Source: Muscardinus avellanarius
Taxonomy: Eukaryota; Chordata; Mammalia; Rodentia; Gliridae
NCBI GenBank assembly: GCA_963383645.1
Contig: OY726561.1
Coordinates: 31,848,826-31,912,825, forward strand
Length of the DNA stretch: 64,000 nt
Direction of reading: 5' to 3'
Numbering within the stretch: position 1 is the first letter of the stretch; every line of letters begins with the position of its first letter. This document shows positions 12,313 to 23,239 of the stretch, in pieces. The translations under genes were made by a program, and so were the position numbers. The notes below the pieces were generated by a model. The model was not told the DNA's origin. It saw only the letters and a program-made list of their open reading frames with translations, and did not search any database.

Positions 12313-12512
12313 TTTATACTGGGTATTGAACCCAGGGACATTCTTCCTCCATACTATACCCCAAAATCCTATTTTACTTTTATTTGGAAACAGGATCTCA
12401 CTAGGTGGCTGAGAGTCTGGCTAAGTTGCTGAGGGTGGCTTTGAACCTGCGATCCTGTCTCAGTGTCCCAAATACAGAGATTACAGGTGTGTGCCACCAC
12501 AACCCACCTAGC
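12276..12512 (-). mobile_element. Dimeric B1-ID SINE with (ATT)n tail, group 2
   Basis: The reverse copy's tail has become an (ATT)n microsatellite at 12276-12311. The body has 'tactgggtattgaacccagggacattc' and 'tttatttggaaacaggatctc', ending near 'caccacaacccacc'. Similar T-rich flanks (ggctttattttta / ggttttattttat) may be the target duplication. Confidence 0.9.
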
Positions 12513-12592
12513 TGGTTTTATTTTATTTTGGTGCCTTAAAAAAGTCTATCTGGAAATCTGCAAATTATGAAACTTCTAAAATAAGTACTGAA

Positions 12593-12793
12593 GCCAGGCG
12601 TGGTGGCACACGCTTGTAATCCCAGCATTTGGGAGGCTGAGACCGGAGGATCGTGGTCCGCGAACAGCCTCAGCTACTTAGCGAGGCCCTCCACAACTCA
12701 GTGAGACCCTGTTTCAAAATAAAGAATAAAAAATAGGGCAGGGGGTGTAGCTTGGAGGTCTAATGCCCCTGGGTTCCATCCCAGACCAGCAAA

Positions 12794-12840
<47 letters not shown>

Positions 12841-12842
12841 AT
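12593..12842 (+). mobile_element. Dimeric B1-ID SINE with (AAAT)n tail, group 1
   Basis: A full copy starting 'gccaggcgtggtggcacacgc', with a 'gtgtagcttggaggtctaatgcccctggg' right half. Its tail is an (AAAT)n run at about 12790-12842. Exact 15-bp target duplication AAAATAAGTACTGAA at 12578-12592 and 12845-12859. Confidence 0.95.
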
Positions 12843-12859
12843 AGAAAATAAGTACTGAA

Positions 12860-14988
12860 AAGTTTCTAATGAAGTCCCAGGGTGCTCCTGATCTGGACTG
12901 ATTCATAAGGACCTCTCAAGAAACTGATGAACATGAATATTGTTTTAATAGTTTTTAAGTTTGATTAGTAAACACTTAAATGTGGAATAACTATTAAATA
13001 TAGCAGAAAAATTTGCTTTTATTTTGTGAGTTTATGTGTAAGAGCATAGTTTTGATCATCCTAATATTTGCAAAGGTAGAAAGAATTCAATGGCATAGCT
13101 AGAATTATAATTTTAGGAATTGGATTTTAGAAAAAGTCAACTTAACCACCTAAGTTTACCCTTCTATGTATTCAGAATATTCTACATTTCTGCTAAATCT
13201 TAATACAGATGGATAATTAAAAAAACAATTAATTTTTTATATTGAGTTGAGTGGGAGTTAAACATGCATTGACATATTGAAATTGATTGTACTTGAACGT
13301 TGTGTCACATATTCCTTAGAAAGAGGAACCCCAAAAGAACTACTTATTGATTAGTATTTGGGCAAATTATTTGGGGAAATAGTACAAGTATTTATTATCA
13401 TCATTATTATTATTTCAATTTAAGTGCACGTTTGAACTCTGATTATTTTAATTCTTCAGAAAAATTTCTTGATATGCTGTCAGCATAATAATTTGACTAA
13501 CAACAATTTCACCATGCATCCATGCAAATCCTTCTCTGGCTGAAATTGAGTGAGGAAGAGGACACTCATTTAAATATTTTCCACTTGACTCAGTTAAGCC
13601 AGATTAATTTGGTTTGTTGTGTTTAAGCCACCATGCTCTGTTGGAAATCTTCCTTAAAAGTATTATCTTATGTTATGTATTACTTGGGATTGCTTGGATG
13701 GTTCAGGTCTCATCAGAGTAATCATTCTAAGTATCAGTTTTCTTTACATAATAGGATCCTGAATATTCTATTATGTTTCACAGCAAAGATTCGGTTTCCT
13801 TCACATAAGTTGAGTACTAATGTATGCTCTGGGAGCTTTGCATATGACATTTCTTCTTCACTCCAAGCCACAGATATTTAGTTTTTTATGAAGAAATTAG
13901 ATGACAGTTTAGATAAAAAAAAAAAACAAGGAAACAAACAAAAACTATTTAAAGTGAATTATCTAGCCATATGGGATTTTTAAATTTTCATGTGTCAGTG
14001 GAATGAGTTTCAAATTTTCATGTGTCAATTCAATGATATTTTCCACTTAAAACAATAACTTGAATGGTTGCTGTAAGGAGGAATTCTTAGGATTGATCTT
14101 GGTGAATAGAATGTGCAGCCAGAAATTCCGATTACATGCAAGCTTAGAATCTTGGTTTATTTTGGTATAAACCTCTTGTTCTGTATATGAAATAGATAAC
14201 TATATATGGGACTGTGTGGTGGGTAAATTTATGTGTAAAGAAAGAGTGAGGTGTTAAATATTGATTTTTTTTCTCAACTACCTAAAGGTGGACCATTTGC
14301 TTTGTGGTCAGGAATACATATTTGTTTGCCGATGTATGTTGTCATGTATGTTGTCACTTTGATCTGCCTGTGTAAATATGTTGGTCATCCATACAGGTGT
14401 GTAAATGAGCAAATATATTGCCCAGGTCAAGAACTGAGGTTACAATTTAGCACTCACTGCCTTCTTTCTTTTGTGTAGACTAAAATAGTTAATATGTAAA
14501 TTCTTCTTCACTGGTTTTTATATTTTAGGACTATATGATGATTCATGGTTAGATCATTTAAAATCAGATTACTACTGGCCTCATAGTAAACTCATGGAGA
14601 ATGGCCACTTGGAAAGGCTAAAGTCCAAATATCTCTTTTATGGTGATGACAACATAACAAATGAAGGCTTGATGCTTCACCCAGGGCTCCCTCCTCAGAT
14701 CCCTTTCACATGTGCTGCTGGGATAATATGGAGAGCACCCAAGTATTAAAATAGTTTTGTCTTGTGTTCTTTCATTCTGACAGGCCACTGACATAATGTC
14801 GACAAGCCATGTCTGATAGATTCAAAATTAAAAGTGAATACCAGCCTTTTTCCCTTGCATTCACCTACTGGCCTTTGAGTCAATGTGCTATCTCACTGCC
14901 TCCAGAAGGCAATCTTTTGTAGTAAGTCTGAGGAGATATCGTGGGGGGGGGTGTATTTTTTTTAGTCTGTTTAAGATTGTCTCTGTTA
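12860..14988. other. Unique sequence with small local duplications
   Basis: No interspersed repeat recognised. aaattttcatgtgtca occurs at 13982-13997 and 14012-14027, a 30-bp-spaced tandem duplication. A 12-mer (tgtatgttgtca) is doubled around 14332-14356. A tract around 14529-14740 has a polypyrimidine-AG-like left edge, but I could not support an exon. Confidence 0.5.
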
Positions 14989-14989
14989 G

Positions 14990-15052
14990 AGTGTAGCTGA
15001 GTGGCAGAGTACTTGCCAAGGACCTAGTATGTGTCAATTCCTGGGTTCAATG
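14990..15052 (+). repeat. ID-like SINE monomer
   Basis: 'gtgtagctgagtggcagagtacttgcc..cctgggttcaat' follows the ID consensus: A-box region, then the B-box-like GGTTCAAT. It has no B1 half. Diverged and probably old. Confidence 0.7.
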
Positions 15053-15924
15053 GGTTAAAGGTATAACCCTTGTCATATTTTCTCTGTGTTTAATTCTCAT
15101 TATGAGAATTAAGCACATGAATACAAACTATTAACAATTAAAGACAGTGGGCAAGAAAGTGATAAATATATGTCATGCTAAATAATATCAGCTTTCATAT
15201 AAATATGCACATGTATTGGAACAGTAAACACATGTTTTGAATATTTTTGTGCCATAAAAATTATAGTGAAAACCTCATCGTCCAGTGTCCAGATTGGATA
15301 CAAAAAGAAATGTTCTATCTACATTTTTCCTCCTATAACTTGGCTTGAAATGATGACATCCCATTTCCACAGGCTCAGGAAGTCTGAGCTAAGTGTGTCC
15401 TGTGGGCAGGAGAAGGAAGTGGCCACTTTCTGTTTAGGAAAATGATTTTATTGAGCTAAACAAAATTTGAAAAATTGGAAGTGAGAAAAGTGGGACATAT
15501 CAGAATGGAAGAAAAGTGTGATATTAGAAACTTGGAGCCAGGAAGGAGCAGTGGATTTTGAAAGACTGGGAGAAGACCAGAATGCCACGAGTAGAGATTC
15601 ATTACTCATTGATGAGGTCAGGTGGAGCTCCCAGAACAGGAACTGCAAATGCCAGGCATGAATTTTTAAAGAGTACACAGGAAAAAATATGACTATGTCT
15701 AGGAACTTTTGAAAATAGGTATGGCACAATATGATTTAACATTTAGTGTAGTTGTGGGAGTGTGTTACTGTGCCAACTAAAACTAGGGTAGGAAAAACAA
15801 GTTGTGCAGTTTGTTGTACCATTGGATTCTCACTTTTGGTGAAAGTAATATTGGCTTTGGAAATAATACTGCAGTGACCATTATTTTAACCCTAAACCAA
15901 TGTCCACCACAGTATATCTCTTTT
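15053..15924. other. Unique sequence
   Basis: Contains a near-perfect hairpin at 15090-15112. The 93-residue minus-strand frame at 15448-15729 has no recognisable domain. Otherwise I see nothing. Confidence 0.5.
15090..15112. repeat. Inverted repeat, 11-bp arms, 1-nt loop
   Basis: ttaattctcat at 15090-15100 is the exact reverse complement of atgagaattaa at 15102-15112. Confidence 0.85.
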
Positions 15925-16115
15925 TTGTCACTGTGGTGTTGGGGATTGATCATAGGGCTATTCTAACTTTGAGCCATAACCCCGCCCTTTTTTAATGTTT
16001 TTTATTTTTTAATTTTAAGACAGAGTCTTACTAAGTTGTCGAGGTCCTTACTAAGTTTCTGAGGCTGTCCTCAAACCTACAAACCTCTGTCTCAGATTTC
16101 AAAGTTAGGGATCAG
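15925..16115 (-). mobile_element. Dimeric B1-ID SINE, degraded
   Basis: 'ttggggattgatcatagggctattctaac..gagccataaccccgccc' is followed by 'agacagagtcttactaagttgtcgagg' and a poorly matching B1 end. It is heavily mutated and the right end is uncertain. Confidence 0.75.
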
Positions 16116-16369
16116 AAGAAGTTTGCTTTACCATAATTGCAGTATTTTTGAATGTATTTATTTACAGGATATTTAGTGTTTATAAGTTATTGAAGTTTCC
16201 CTGAAGTACAAATTAACAGCCAATTTTGCAAAGTTAGTAACTCACATCATAGGAAAAAATATGCAGAATTGTCACAAAAGTTGTCTAGTTTTTTTTCTTC
16301 TTCTGAACTACTACTAGTTATTTCACTTGCAAAATTAAAGGAACCCATGTTTGCAGAGTACATAGCCCA

Positions 16370-17080
16370 CACATTCAAAGCAGGTTATTATTTATTTGGC
16401 TCCCAGCGATCGCGCACATTTGACCCTTTATGACAAAGTAAATGAAAGCTCTTTTTCAAAGTAATACAATCAGTTCAAAAAATATTGTGCTAATAAAGTT
16501 ATCCATTCTAATTGAAAGATTGATGGCAATCCATTTAGTTGTTACTAGGTTATTTGTGACAGACAGATGCAGAGTAACCTCATTACAGTCAGAATCACGA
16601 TGACTTGTAACTGAGAAGAGGAATACAGCTTTAATCCACTCTCACAGTCCAGTTTCAAGATGTATGCAGAAGATGATTTAAAAGAAAATATACGACCACT
16701 AAATAGAAGTTTGAATTGGTTACCTAGGAGTGTTATTTTGAAGGCAATGAAGCAATCATCTGTTTGATCCCTAATTGGCCTACTTAAAATTCACAAATCA
16801 GATTTACGGATTCCAATTTGTGTAAGAGAAATGCAGTAGCAAGCACTGGATTAGACAGATTATCCCTTGTGGCTTTGTATTTTCAGTTCATATTTTTAGT
16901 TGTTTTCTTCTTTATCTTGAGGCAGATATCAGGTTATTTGAGACATCTCTGCCCATAATCACCACTCATGATAAATTATTCAGCATTTTTCATTTATATA
17001 TTCCCTAGTACTTTCACATCAGGTTTTCCACACAAGGGCTCCAGGGAACTCCATCAAGAGTTTAAAGTTATGTAGTAGAG
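16370..17080. other. Candidate conserved noncoding block with CpG cluster
   Basis: Repeat-free. The decamer GCGATCGCGC at 16406-16415 packs three CpGs and includes the rare palindrome GCGATCGC. It sits next to 'acatttgaccctttatgacaaag', which resembles a nuclear-receptor half-site context. The whole stretch is high complexity. Regulatory function is inferred only. Confidence 0.35.
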
Positions 17081-17498
17081 AAAAGAGTGGAAAATGAGCA
17101 TGCCTAGTTATTTTTATTCTTATATTAAAATCTATATGGGATATATTTTGTGTATATTTGATTTTGAAACTAACATAGAAATGTTGACCATAGAAAGCTC
17201 TCTGCTCCCCTGACAGTGTTTCTACTGCAATATTTGCATGTCTCTAAAATATCTTACATTTAACAAGTATTCTCACACATTTCTATTTCAAGTGCCATAA
17301 TGTAGAGTTCGATCTTCTACACAAAACCCACTTTATCACCTCTCCTGTGTAGTGCAATATCACGTGCAGCAGTCCTTACATGTTTGATGTCTAAGCATTT
17401 GCACTTTATATAATTCTTTCTTCTTCTATGCTTTTTCTTGTTATTCTTTGAATCACTATCATAACTTTCATTTTACTTATCTCTTACCAACAAGCCTA

Positions 17499-17692
17499 GC
17501 CAGGCATGGTGGAGCATCCCTGCATTCCCAGTACTTGTGAGCCCAAGACAAGATGATTCCAAGTTTGAGATCAGCCTCAACACTAAGGCAGATAACATCT
17601 TAGTGAGACCCTGGTTAAAAATAAAAGTAAACAGGGCTGCGGTTGTATCCTGAAGGTAGAATGCCCCGGGCTCAATTCCAATCCAAAAAACT
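17499..17692 (+). mobile_element. Dimeric B1-ID SINE, diverged
   Basis: Starts 'gccaggcatggtggagcatccc', with the linker 'aaaaataaaagtaaacagggctgcgg' and an ID half ending 'gggctcaattcc'. No clear target duplication. Confidence 0.87.
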
Positions 17693-17941
17693 TTCTAAAG
17701 TACTTTTACATTTACAGAGATGCTTTATAAAAAGATGAGTATTAATTTAAGTATAGTTCTAATTTTAATAAAATAAAAGCATTTATAAAATAAATAATTT
17801 TGGTTATGTGATGTCAGTTAAATATCTCTGTAGAAGATCTTTTATTTGATAATAAATTTAACACGGTGTCCATTCTAATATAGTGTTTGCACAAAGAATG
17901 TACATTATGTCTCTCCTAATGAGTGAATTAAAAGAAAGTGT

Positions 17942-18101
17942 AAGCTAAGCATGGTATTGCAACCTGTAATCTCAGTACTTGGGGGGCTGAAACAGAAGTA
18001 TCATTGCAACTTAGCAAGACCCTGTTTCCAAATGAAAAATAAAATAGGGCTGTATGGTGTAGCCTGAGGTAGATTGCCCTTGGGTAGGTTTAATCCCCAG
18101 C

Positions 18102-18160
<59 letters not shown>

Positions 18161-18175
18161 GCGTGCGCACACACC
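17942..18175 (+). mobile_element. Dimeric B1-ID SINE with (CA)n-(CG)n tail
   Basis: A forward copy with a shortened B1 half ('cctgtaatctcagtacttgg' then directly 'cttagcaagaccctgtttcc') and an ID half ending 'ggtttaatccccagcaac'. The tail has turned into a compound alternating purine-pyrimidine microsatellite, listed separately. Confidence 0.88.
18103..18174. repeat. (AC)n-(GC)n compound microsatellite
   Basis: 72 nt of unbroken purine-pyrimidine alternation: an (AC) run, then a (CG) core at about 18146-18163, then gtgcgcacacac. Such tracts favour left-handed Z-DNA. It derives from a SINE tail. Confidence 0.9.
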
Positions 18176-18367
18176 ACCATCAACAACCAACAAAAAACAA
18201 CAAATAAAAAATTGGAGGTTTAGGTTCCTATTCTCTTGTAAGTTGTTTAGTTGTACATTGTTCACTTAAAAGTAAAGCTTCTTAATAAAGTTGTTGTGAT
18301 ATTAATACATATACTTTATAATTTTACATGATCGATTCATTTATAAGTCATTAAGATTGGAAATGTT

Positions 18368-18457
18368 GTGGACTGGAGGTGCAGCTCTGTGGTAGGGCAC
18401 TTGCTTAGCATGTGAGGCCTTGAGTTTTCATCCCTAGCAAGGCAAAGAAAACAAATC
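18368..18457 (+). mobile_element. ID-like SINE monomer
   Basis: 'gactggaggtgcagctctgtggtagggcacttgcttagcatgtgaggcc' is a clear single ID element without a B1 half. The target duplication TGGAAATGTT is exact at 18358-18367 and 18458-18467. A stand-alone insertion, not a piece of the dimer. Confidence 0.88.
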
Positions 18458-18482
18458 TGGAAATGTTTATGAAATGATACAT

Positions 18483-18600
18483 ATTTATCATTCATCAAGC
18501 AAATCCTTACAGAATGCCTACTGCATAGCATTAAAGATATGTCAATGAATAAACAAGAAGTTGTATCTTCCTAAAGCTTCTATTGGTAGTCTTGTAGATT
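18483..18600 (-). repeat. L2 3'-end-like fragment
   Basis: 'tcattcatcaagcaaatccttacagaatgcctactgcatagc..gtcaatgaataaacaag' matches the reverse of the L2 tail pattern (tcattcaacaaatatttattgagcacctactatgtgcc... then gtgaacaaaacag). Ancient. Confidence 0.55.
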
Positions 18601-18784
18601 TATTGTGGAAATTTGAAAAACATTTGAATGTATATAGATAAAAGGTAATTACTCAATCTTGCTGTTAATTTGTGAGTGTATAGTTTTTGAATGTGTGTGT
18701 GTTTGTGTATGTATGTGTCCATGTGTTTCACATTTTCTTTTCAGATTTTCATTGTGGACGCTTTTATTTTTACTTATTGGTATT

Positions 18785-19850
18785 TTTTAAAATATTTTAT
18801 TGGTGAATTGTAGTCATACATCTTAATAGAATACAAGGTAGTGGAGGCGTACATACACACATCACCCAATTATCCCTTACCCAATTCCTGCTCCATTCCC
18901 TCCCCCTTCCTCCTTCTCATGTTTGGCTTAGTGATTGACTTTGATATGTTTGTTAATGTACATCATAAACATTAGAGAATTCCTTCTTCCTCCCTCCCAT
19001 CCCCTCAGGTTGCCTTTTTGCTCATCTATACTATCCCCTTCTTTGTCTAGAGTTCTTCTTATGACCCATTTTCTCCCTAGCTTTCATGTATTAAGAAGAC
19101 CATCTGATTTCTTATTTTTTGTGACTGACTAATCTCACTTAGCATGATGTCCTCCAGTTCCATCCATTTCCCTGTAAATGACTGAGTAAAATTCCATTGT
19201 GTACATATCCCACAGTTTTGTAATCCATTCATCTGTTGACAGACATCTTGGCTGGTTCCATAGTTTGGCAATGGTAAATTGTGCAGCTATGAACACAGAT
19301 ACACAAGCATGTTTGGTAGTTTGATTTCCATTTATTTGGGTAGATACCCAGAAGTGGTATTGCTGGATTATATGGTAAGTTCGTTCCTATTCTTCTGAGG
19401 ATCCTTCATACACTTTCCAAAGTGGATGCACTAATTTGCAGTTCCACCAACAATGTAGTAGAGTTCCCACTTCTCCACATCCTTGCCAGCATTTGTTGTT
19501 GTTTGTGCTTTGAATGATTGCCATTCTAGTTGGAGTTAGGTGAAATCTCAGGGTAGTTTTGATTTACATCTCTTTGATTGCAAATGTTGCACATTTTTAT
19601 ACATTTATTGGCCATTTGAATTTCTTCTTTTGTGGTCGATTTAGTTCCCTTGCTTATGCTTGATTGGGTTATTTGTTTTCTTAGTACTGAGTTTCTTGAG
19701 TTCACCTAATATTTTAGATATTAGTCCTCTATCAGAGGAGTAGGTGGCAAAAATGTTATCCCATTCTGTTGGCTCTCAGTTGAGGTTTTTGATAGTTTCC
19801 TTTGCTCTACAGAAGCTCTTCAGTTTAATGCAGTCCCACGTATTTTTTTC
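18785..19850 (-). mobile_element. L1 3' UTR and ORF2 C-terminal end, 5'-truncated
   Basis: Read on the minus strand it runs from 'ctacagaagctc..gcaaaggaaactatc' through the ORF2 tail ('ggtggaactgcaaatt', 'ccattcctctgg..') into a G-rich 3' UTR. It ends near 'attgtagtcatacatcttaata' (the 3' UTR terminus, reversed). The same 3' UTR end occurs on the plus strand at 46187-46440. The ORF is broken. Confidence 0.85.
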
Positions 19851-19998
19851 ACTATTTTTTATTCTTTATTTTGAAACAGAGTCTTACCCAGTTACAGAGG
19901 GCCTCACTAAGTATCTGAGGCTGACCATAAATCTGTTATCCTCCTGTCTCAGACTTCCAAGTACTGAGATGACAAACCTGCGCCACCACACCTGGCTT
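19845..19998 (-). mobile_element. B1-half-only SINE (no ID half)
   Basis: On the plus strand it begins in the A-rich linker ('tttttattctttattttgaaacag') and runs to 'caccacacctggct', so the ID half is absent. Either the ID half was deleted together with adjacent L1, or reverse transcription was primed at the internal A-rich linker. It abuts the 5' end of the L1. Confidence 0.8.
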
Positions 19999-22900
19999 TA
20001 CTTACTTGTATTTCATAAACACTTTCTCATGACATATTCTTCTTCACCAAAATATTTAATGGTTCACTCCCTCCCACTCTGCCCAGCCTTCAGTAACCAC
20101 CTCAACTTCTGTGGGCTTCATTTCTACCTTTCCATTTTTAGTGACTTGGTAAGTCTGGAAGTCCAGACCTATATGGGATCTTTGGATGAGCGATAACCAC
20201 TCCCAAGCCACATAAACACAAGCACACACATTTACCTCTTATACAGTCTAGAGACATCCACATTTTCTATCTTACTTTTTATAGTTTAGAGTGGTTAACT
20301 AAACAGGACAAATAATAGGCAGGCTCTGTTAGCATGCCCAGTGTTTTGTTATTGTATTCTAGCAGTATTTGATGATTTTAGATGAGTGTTGTTGCCAGAT
20401 TGTCATATATCTTTCAGAACCATTTTACCCATTCCTAGCATGCTTTGCTCACACAGAGTACTTGTCTGGAACCAGTTGGCATGTACGTTTAAGATGGCTG
20501 TATTAGCTGTTAAAGATCGCTGAACAATAAAACATCAGTAGTCAAAGGAAATTTAATGTCTTATGCTTTAGGAGCTATTAAAACTACACATAACAGAAAA
20601 AGAAATAAATAACCCTCAAGACCCATAAATATGAAAAGTAAGTTGTTGATAAGCTCTAAACTCAATAAAGATGGCACATTCCTTTAATTGTTTTTAAATA
20701 GGCAGCATATATAATGGTGCTAAGCACACTGTGAATACTTAGAACAATTATTTCTATGAGTAGTGTAGTTTTCATGCAAATTATTAGAGTTGTTAGACTA
20801 GGTCATTGAGAAAAGATTATCAGTTTGAAAGTTTAGTAAAGTAAGTATTAAATTTATTGAACAACCCTATCACATTCTCGTAAAGAATTTATGTATTTTC
20901 TGCATGTGACTGTGCTTAAAAAATAGGATCTAAAAACTTTGTCATCAAAGATACTGAAAAAATATTACTTAATTATTAAGTGAATCTATTTGAAACCAGT
21001 CACCTAAAATGTATTCAAATAAGATTAATTAGAATGCTTACTTTCTTTTAGAATATTACCATAGATCATTCAGAAGTTATGAGAATTAAAATAAGTATTT
21101 TGTGTTCTTCACCTACAAAATACATATGATTTATTACAGAGCTGATATTTTCATTCAATGTTCTTATATTGAATGATGGTGTTTAATAATGTTGTAACGT
21201 GTATGTCAGAGATTGATTGTAGTTTTAATTTTTCTGGGCCAGGAGACAGAGTACTTGAAGGTATTTTTGCGATTATTGACTGATAAACAATAAGGATCCT
21301 ACATCAAGCTCAGTGGCAAGTGTTTCTACAACTCTCTCTGATTAATATGGTCTTTTTGGTGCAATGTATCAATTTTATCAGATTCAAATTTATCATCTAA
21401 CTAGCTAGAATAGTTTTAGCTCATGGAAAGGGCTGTTTTAACGGAGTTATCATTATACTTACACGAAAATATGTCAATATTACAGGGAAAGTTTTTTGTT
21501 ATAAAAAAATTGTTCTTGAGTTTTGCATGATCAGTCTCAAAAATAACATTATGACCTAGAATGAACTGTATAACTGCAGGATTTGAAACTTGTAAATAGT
21601 GTTCATAGACTAATAGAAGTTTCCACCCATATACTCAAGCTCTTTTGATCCCTGACTTTAAAATTACCTTCATACAGAGGTATGAAAATGCCTGTAATAG
21701 GTGCACGTAATGTAAAAATGGGGACTGCAAAGAGAAGTGAGAATTGAGAAGGGGAAAAATAATTCCTGTAAACTATGTGTAATATGTTAATAGTGTAATT
21801 GAGTTTAGTTCATCAAATATATTTTGAATGTCCTCTACCTCTTAGGCTATGTGCCAAAATGAGGATCTACAAAAATTAATATATGTTGAGAGAGATGAGG
21901 GAATAAGAGATATTTATTAATCTTTTTTTATAATACTACATAGGACATAACTAAGACTGAGAGTGTATAAATAATCCTCTAACTTCCTTGTTTCTCTAAT
22001 CTTGAGATACATCTCTACACTTACTTAGTAATAGGGCAAAGTGCATAATTGAGACATTGTGTAGGAATTATGGTGTGTAAGTGCAATTTCACATTTTTCT
22101 GGGTCAATAACAACAAGGTGCCATTAAAATGAGAGCTGAAAGGTGTTTTCCAGGTATGGATATCTTTTTATTTTGTGAAAGGTAATTTTTGAGGGGATAG
22201 TGATAAAAGACAGAGCAAGAGAGAGAGAAGGGAGAAAGTTTTGAGTATAAATGTATAATTTCAAGATACAATATATTATAAAACCTATACTACCCTTTTT
22301 CTAAGAATTGCATCATTTCTTTGTTAAATCATTGTGCTAACACTTTCACTCATAGTGAAATCATACCTATTAATACATTTAAAGCTATCAAAAGAAATAT
22401 TAATATTATATCAAACACTTGAAATCTACTGTGTCTAAAGCACATATGCATGATTACAAAGGAATTATTTGCATGTATTGGATTGGGCACTTTGCAAAAG
22501 TCAGAGCTCTGCTCATATAAAAGACCTATCCTGGATTCCTTTGTTTTTATGTTAGTTCCCAGCAAAAACCTAATCAATAATTTTGCTTGTTATTTCACAA
22601 AACTGTTACTAAAAGAACTGAATATACTCAGTTGTATTCATGGATAATTTCTAACATATAGCTGTTTACAATGTATAGTAATTTTTACTACTTTGTTGCA
22701 TTTGGCTATAATACATGTAGGAAGGGATACTATTTTCTTCTATATATTATTCAGAGTGAAATAAACATGCTTTTGCTATATGATTGAAAAATTCCACCAA
22801 ACTGCTCAGAAGAACGAATGTATAAACAACTGAATTACATATTATTTCATCCCCCAATTTTGCATTTTAGAAACACAAAGATAAGGATAAGTGGTTCTTG

Positions 22901-23006
22901 TGTGCTAAGATGAATTAAAGTTATTTCCATAGAACCTTTGAAAAACCTACAAAGTTAAAAAAAGCATATATTTGACTTTTTAATTTTTCTACTACTGATT
23001 TTAGAC
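19999..23006. other. AT-rich unique sequence
   Basis: About 3 kb without a confidently recognised repeat. A 9-bp-arm hairpin is at 21151-21176 (tcattcaat / attgaatga, 8-nt loop). A weak L2-tail-like fragment may lie at 21800-21860. The frames around 22350-22650 are short and overlap on both strands. Confidence 0.45.
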
Positions 23007-23017
23007 AAAGCATTTTT

Positions 23018-23214
23018 TCTTTTCTTTTTTTTTTTTTTTGGTAAGGAAGGTTGAACCCAAAGGCATTTTCAGAGCTACACTCCCACCACTACCCACCGCC
23101 CCCCCTTTGGAGACAGGGTCTCACTACTGTGCTAAGGCTGACCTTGCACCTGTGATTCTTCTGTCTCAGCCTCCCAAATTCTGGGATTACAAGCCTGTGT
23201 CACTATGCCCAGCC
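23018..23214 (-). mobile_element. Dimeric B1-ID SINE, diverged
   Basis: A reverse copy with a long T tail on the left ('cttttctttttttttt') and 'cactatgcccagc' on the right. The exact 11-bp target duplication AAAGCATTTTT is at 23007-23017 and 23218-23228. A C-rich replacement (ccgcccccccttt) interrupts the linker region. Confidence 0.92.
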
Positions 23215-23239
23215 ACTAAAGCATTTTTGAAAGATTAAA

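Noticed and set aside
14529..14740. Possible exon after a polypyrimidine-AG-like site
   Set aside because: Frames contain stops and there is no convincing donor site or protein similarity.
18001..18265. Frames rich in alternating Cys/Val and Ala/Arg
   Set aside because: Translation of the (AC)n-(GC)n microsatellite.
14990..18457. tRNA genes from tRNA-like B-box sequences
   Set aside because: They belong to ID-like SINEs. There is no cloverleaf or anticodon stem.
19744..20196. 150-codon plus-strand frame
   Set aside because: It reads antisense through the L1 and the B1-half SINE and then into unique DNA. No domain.
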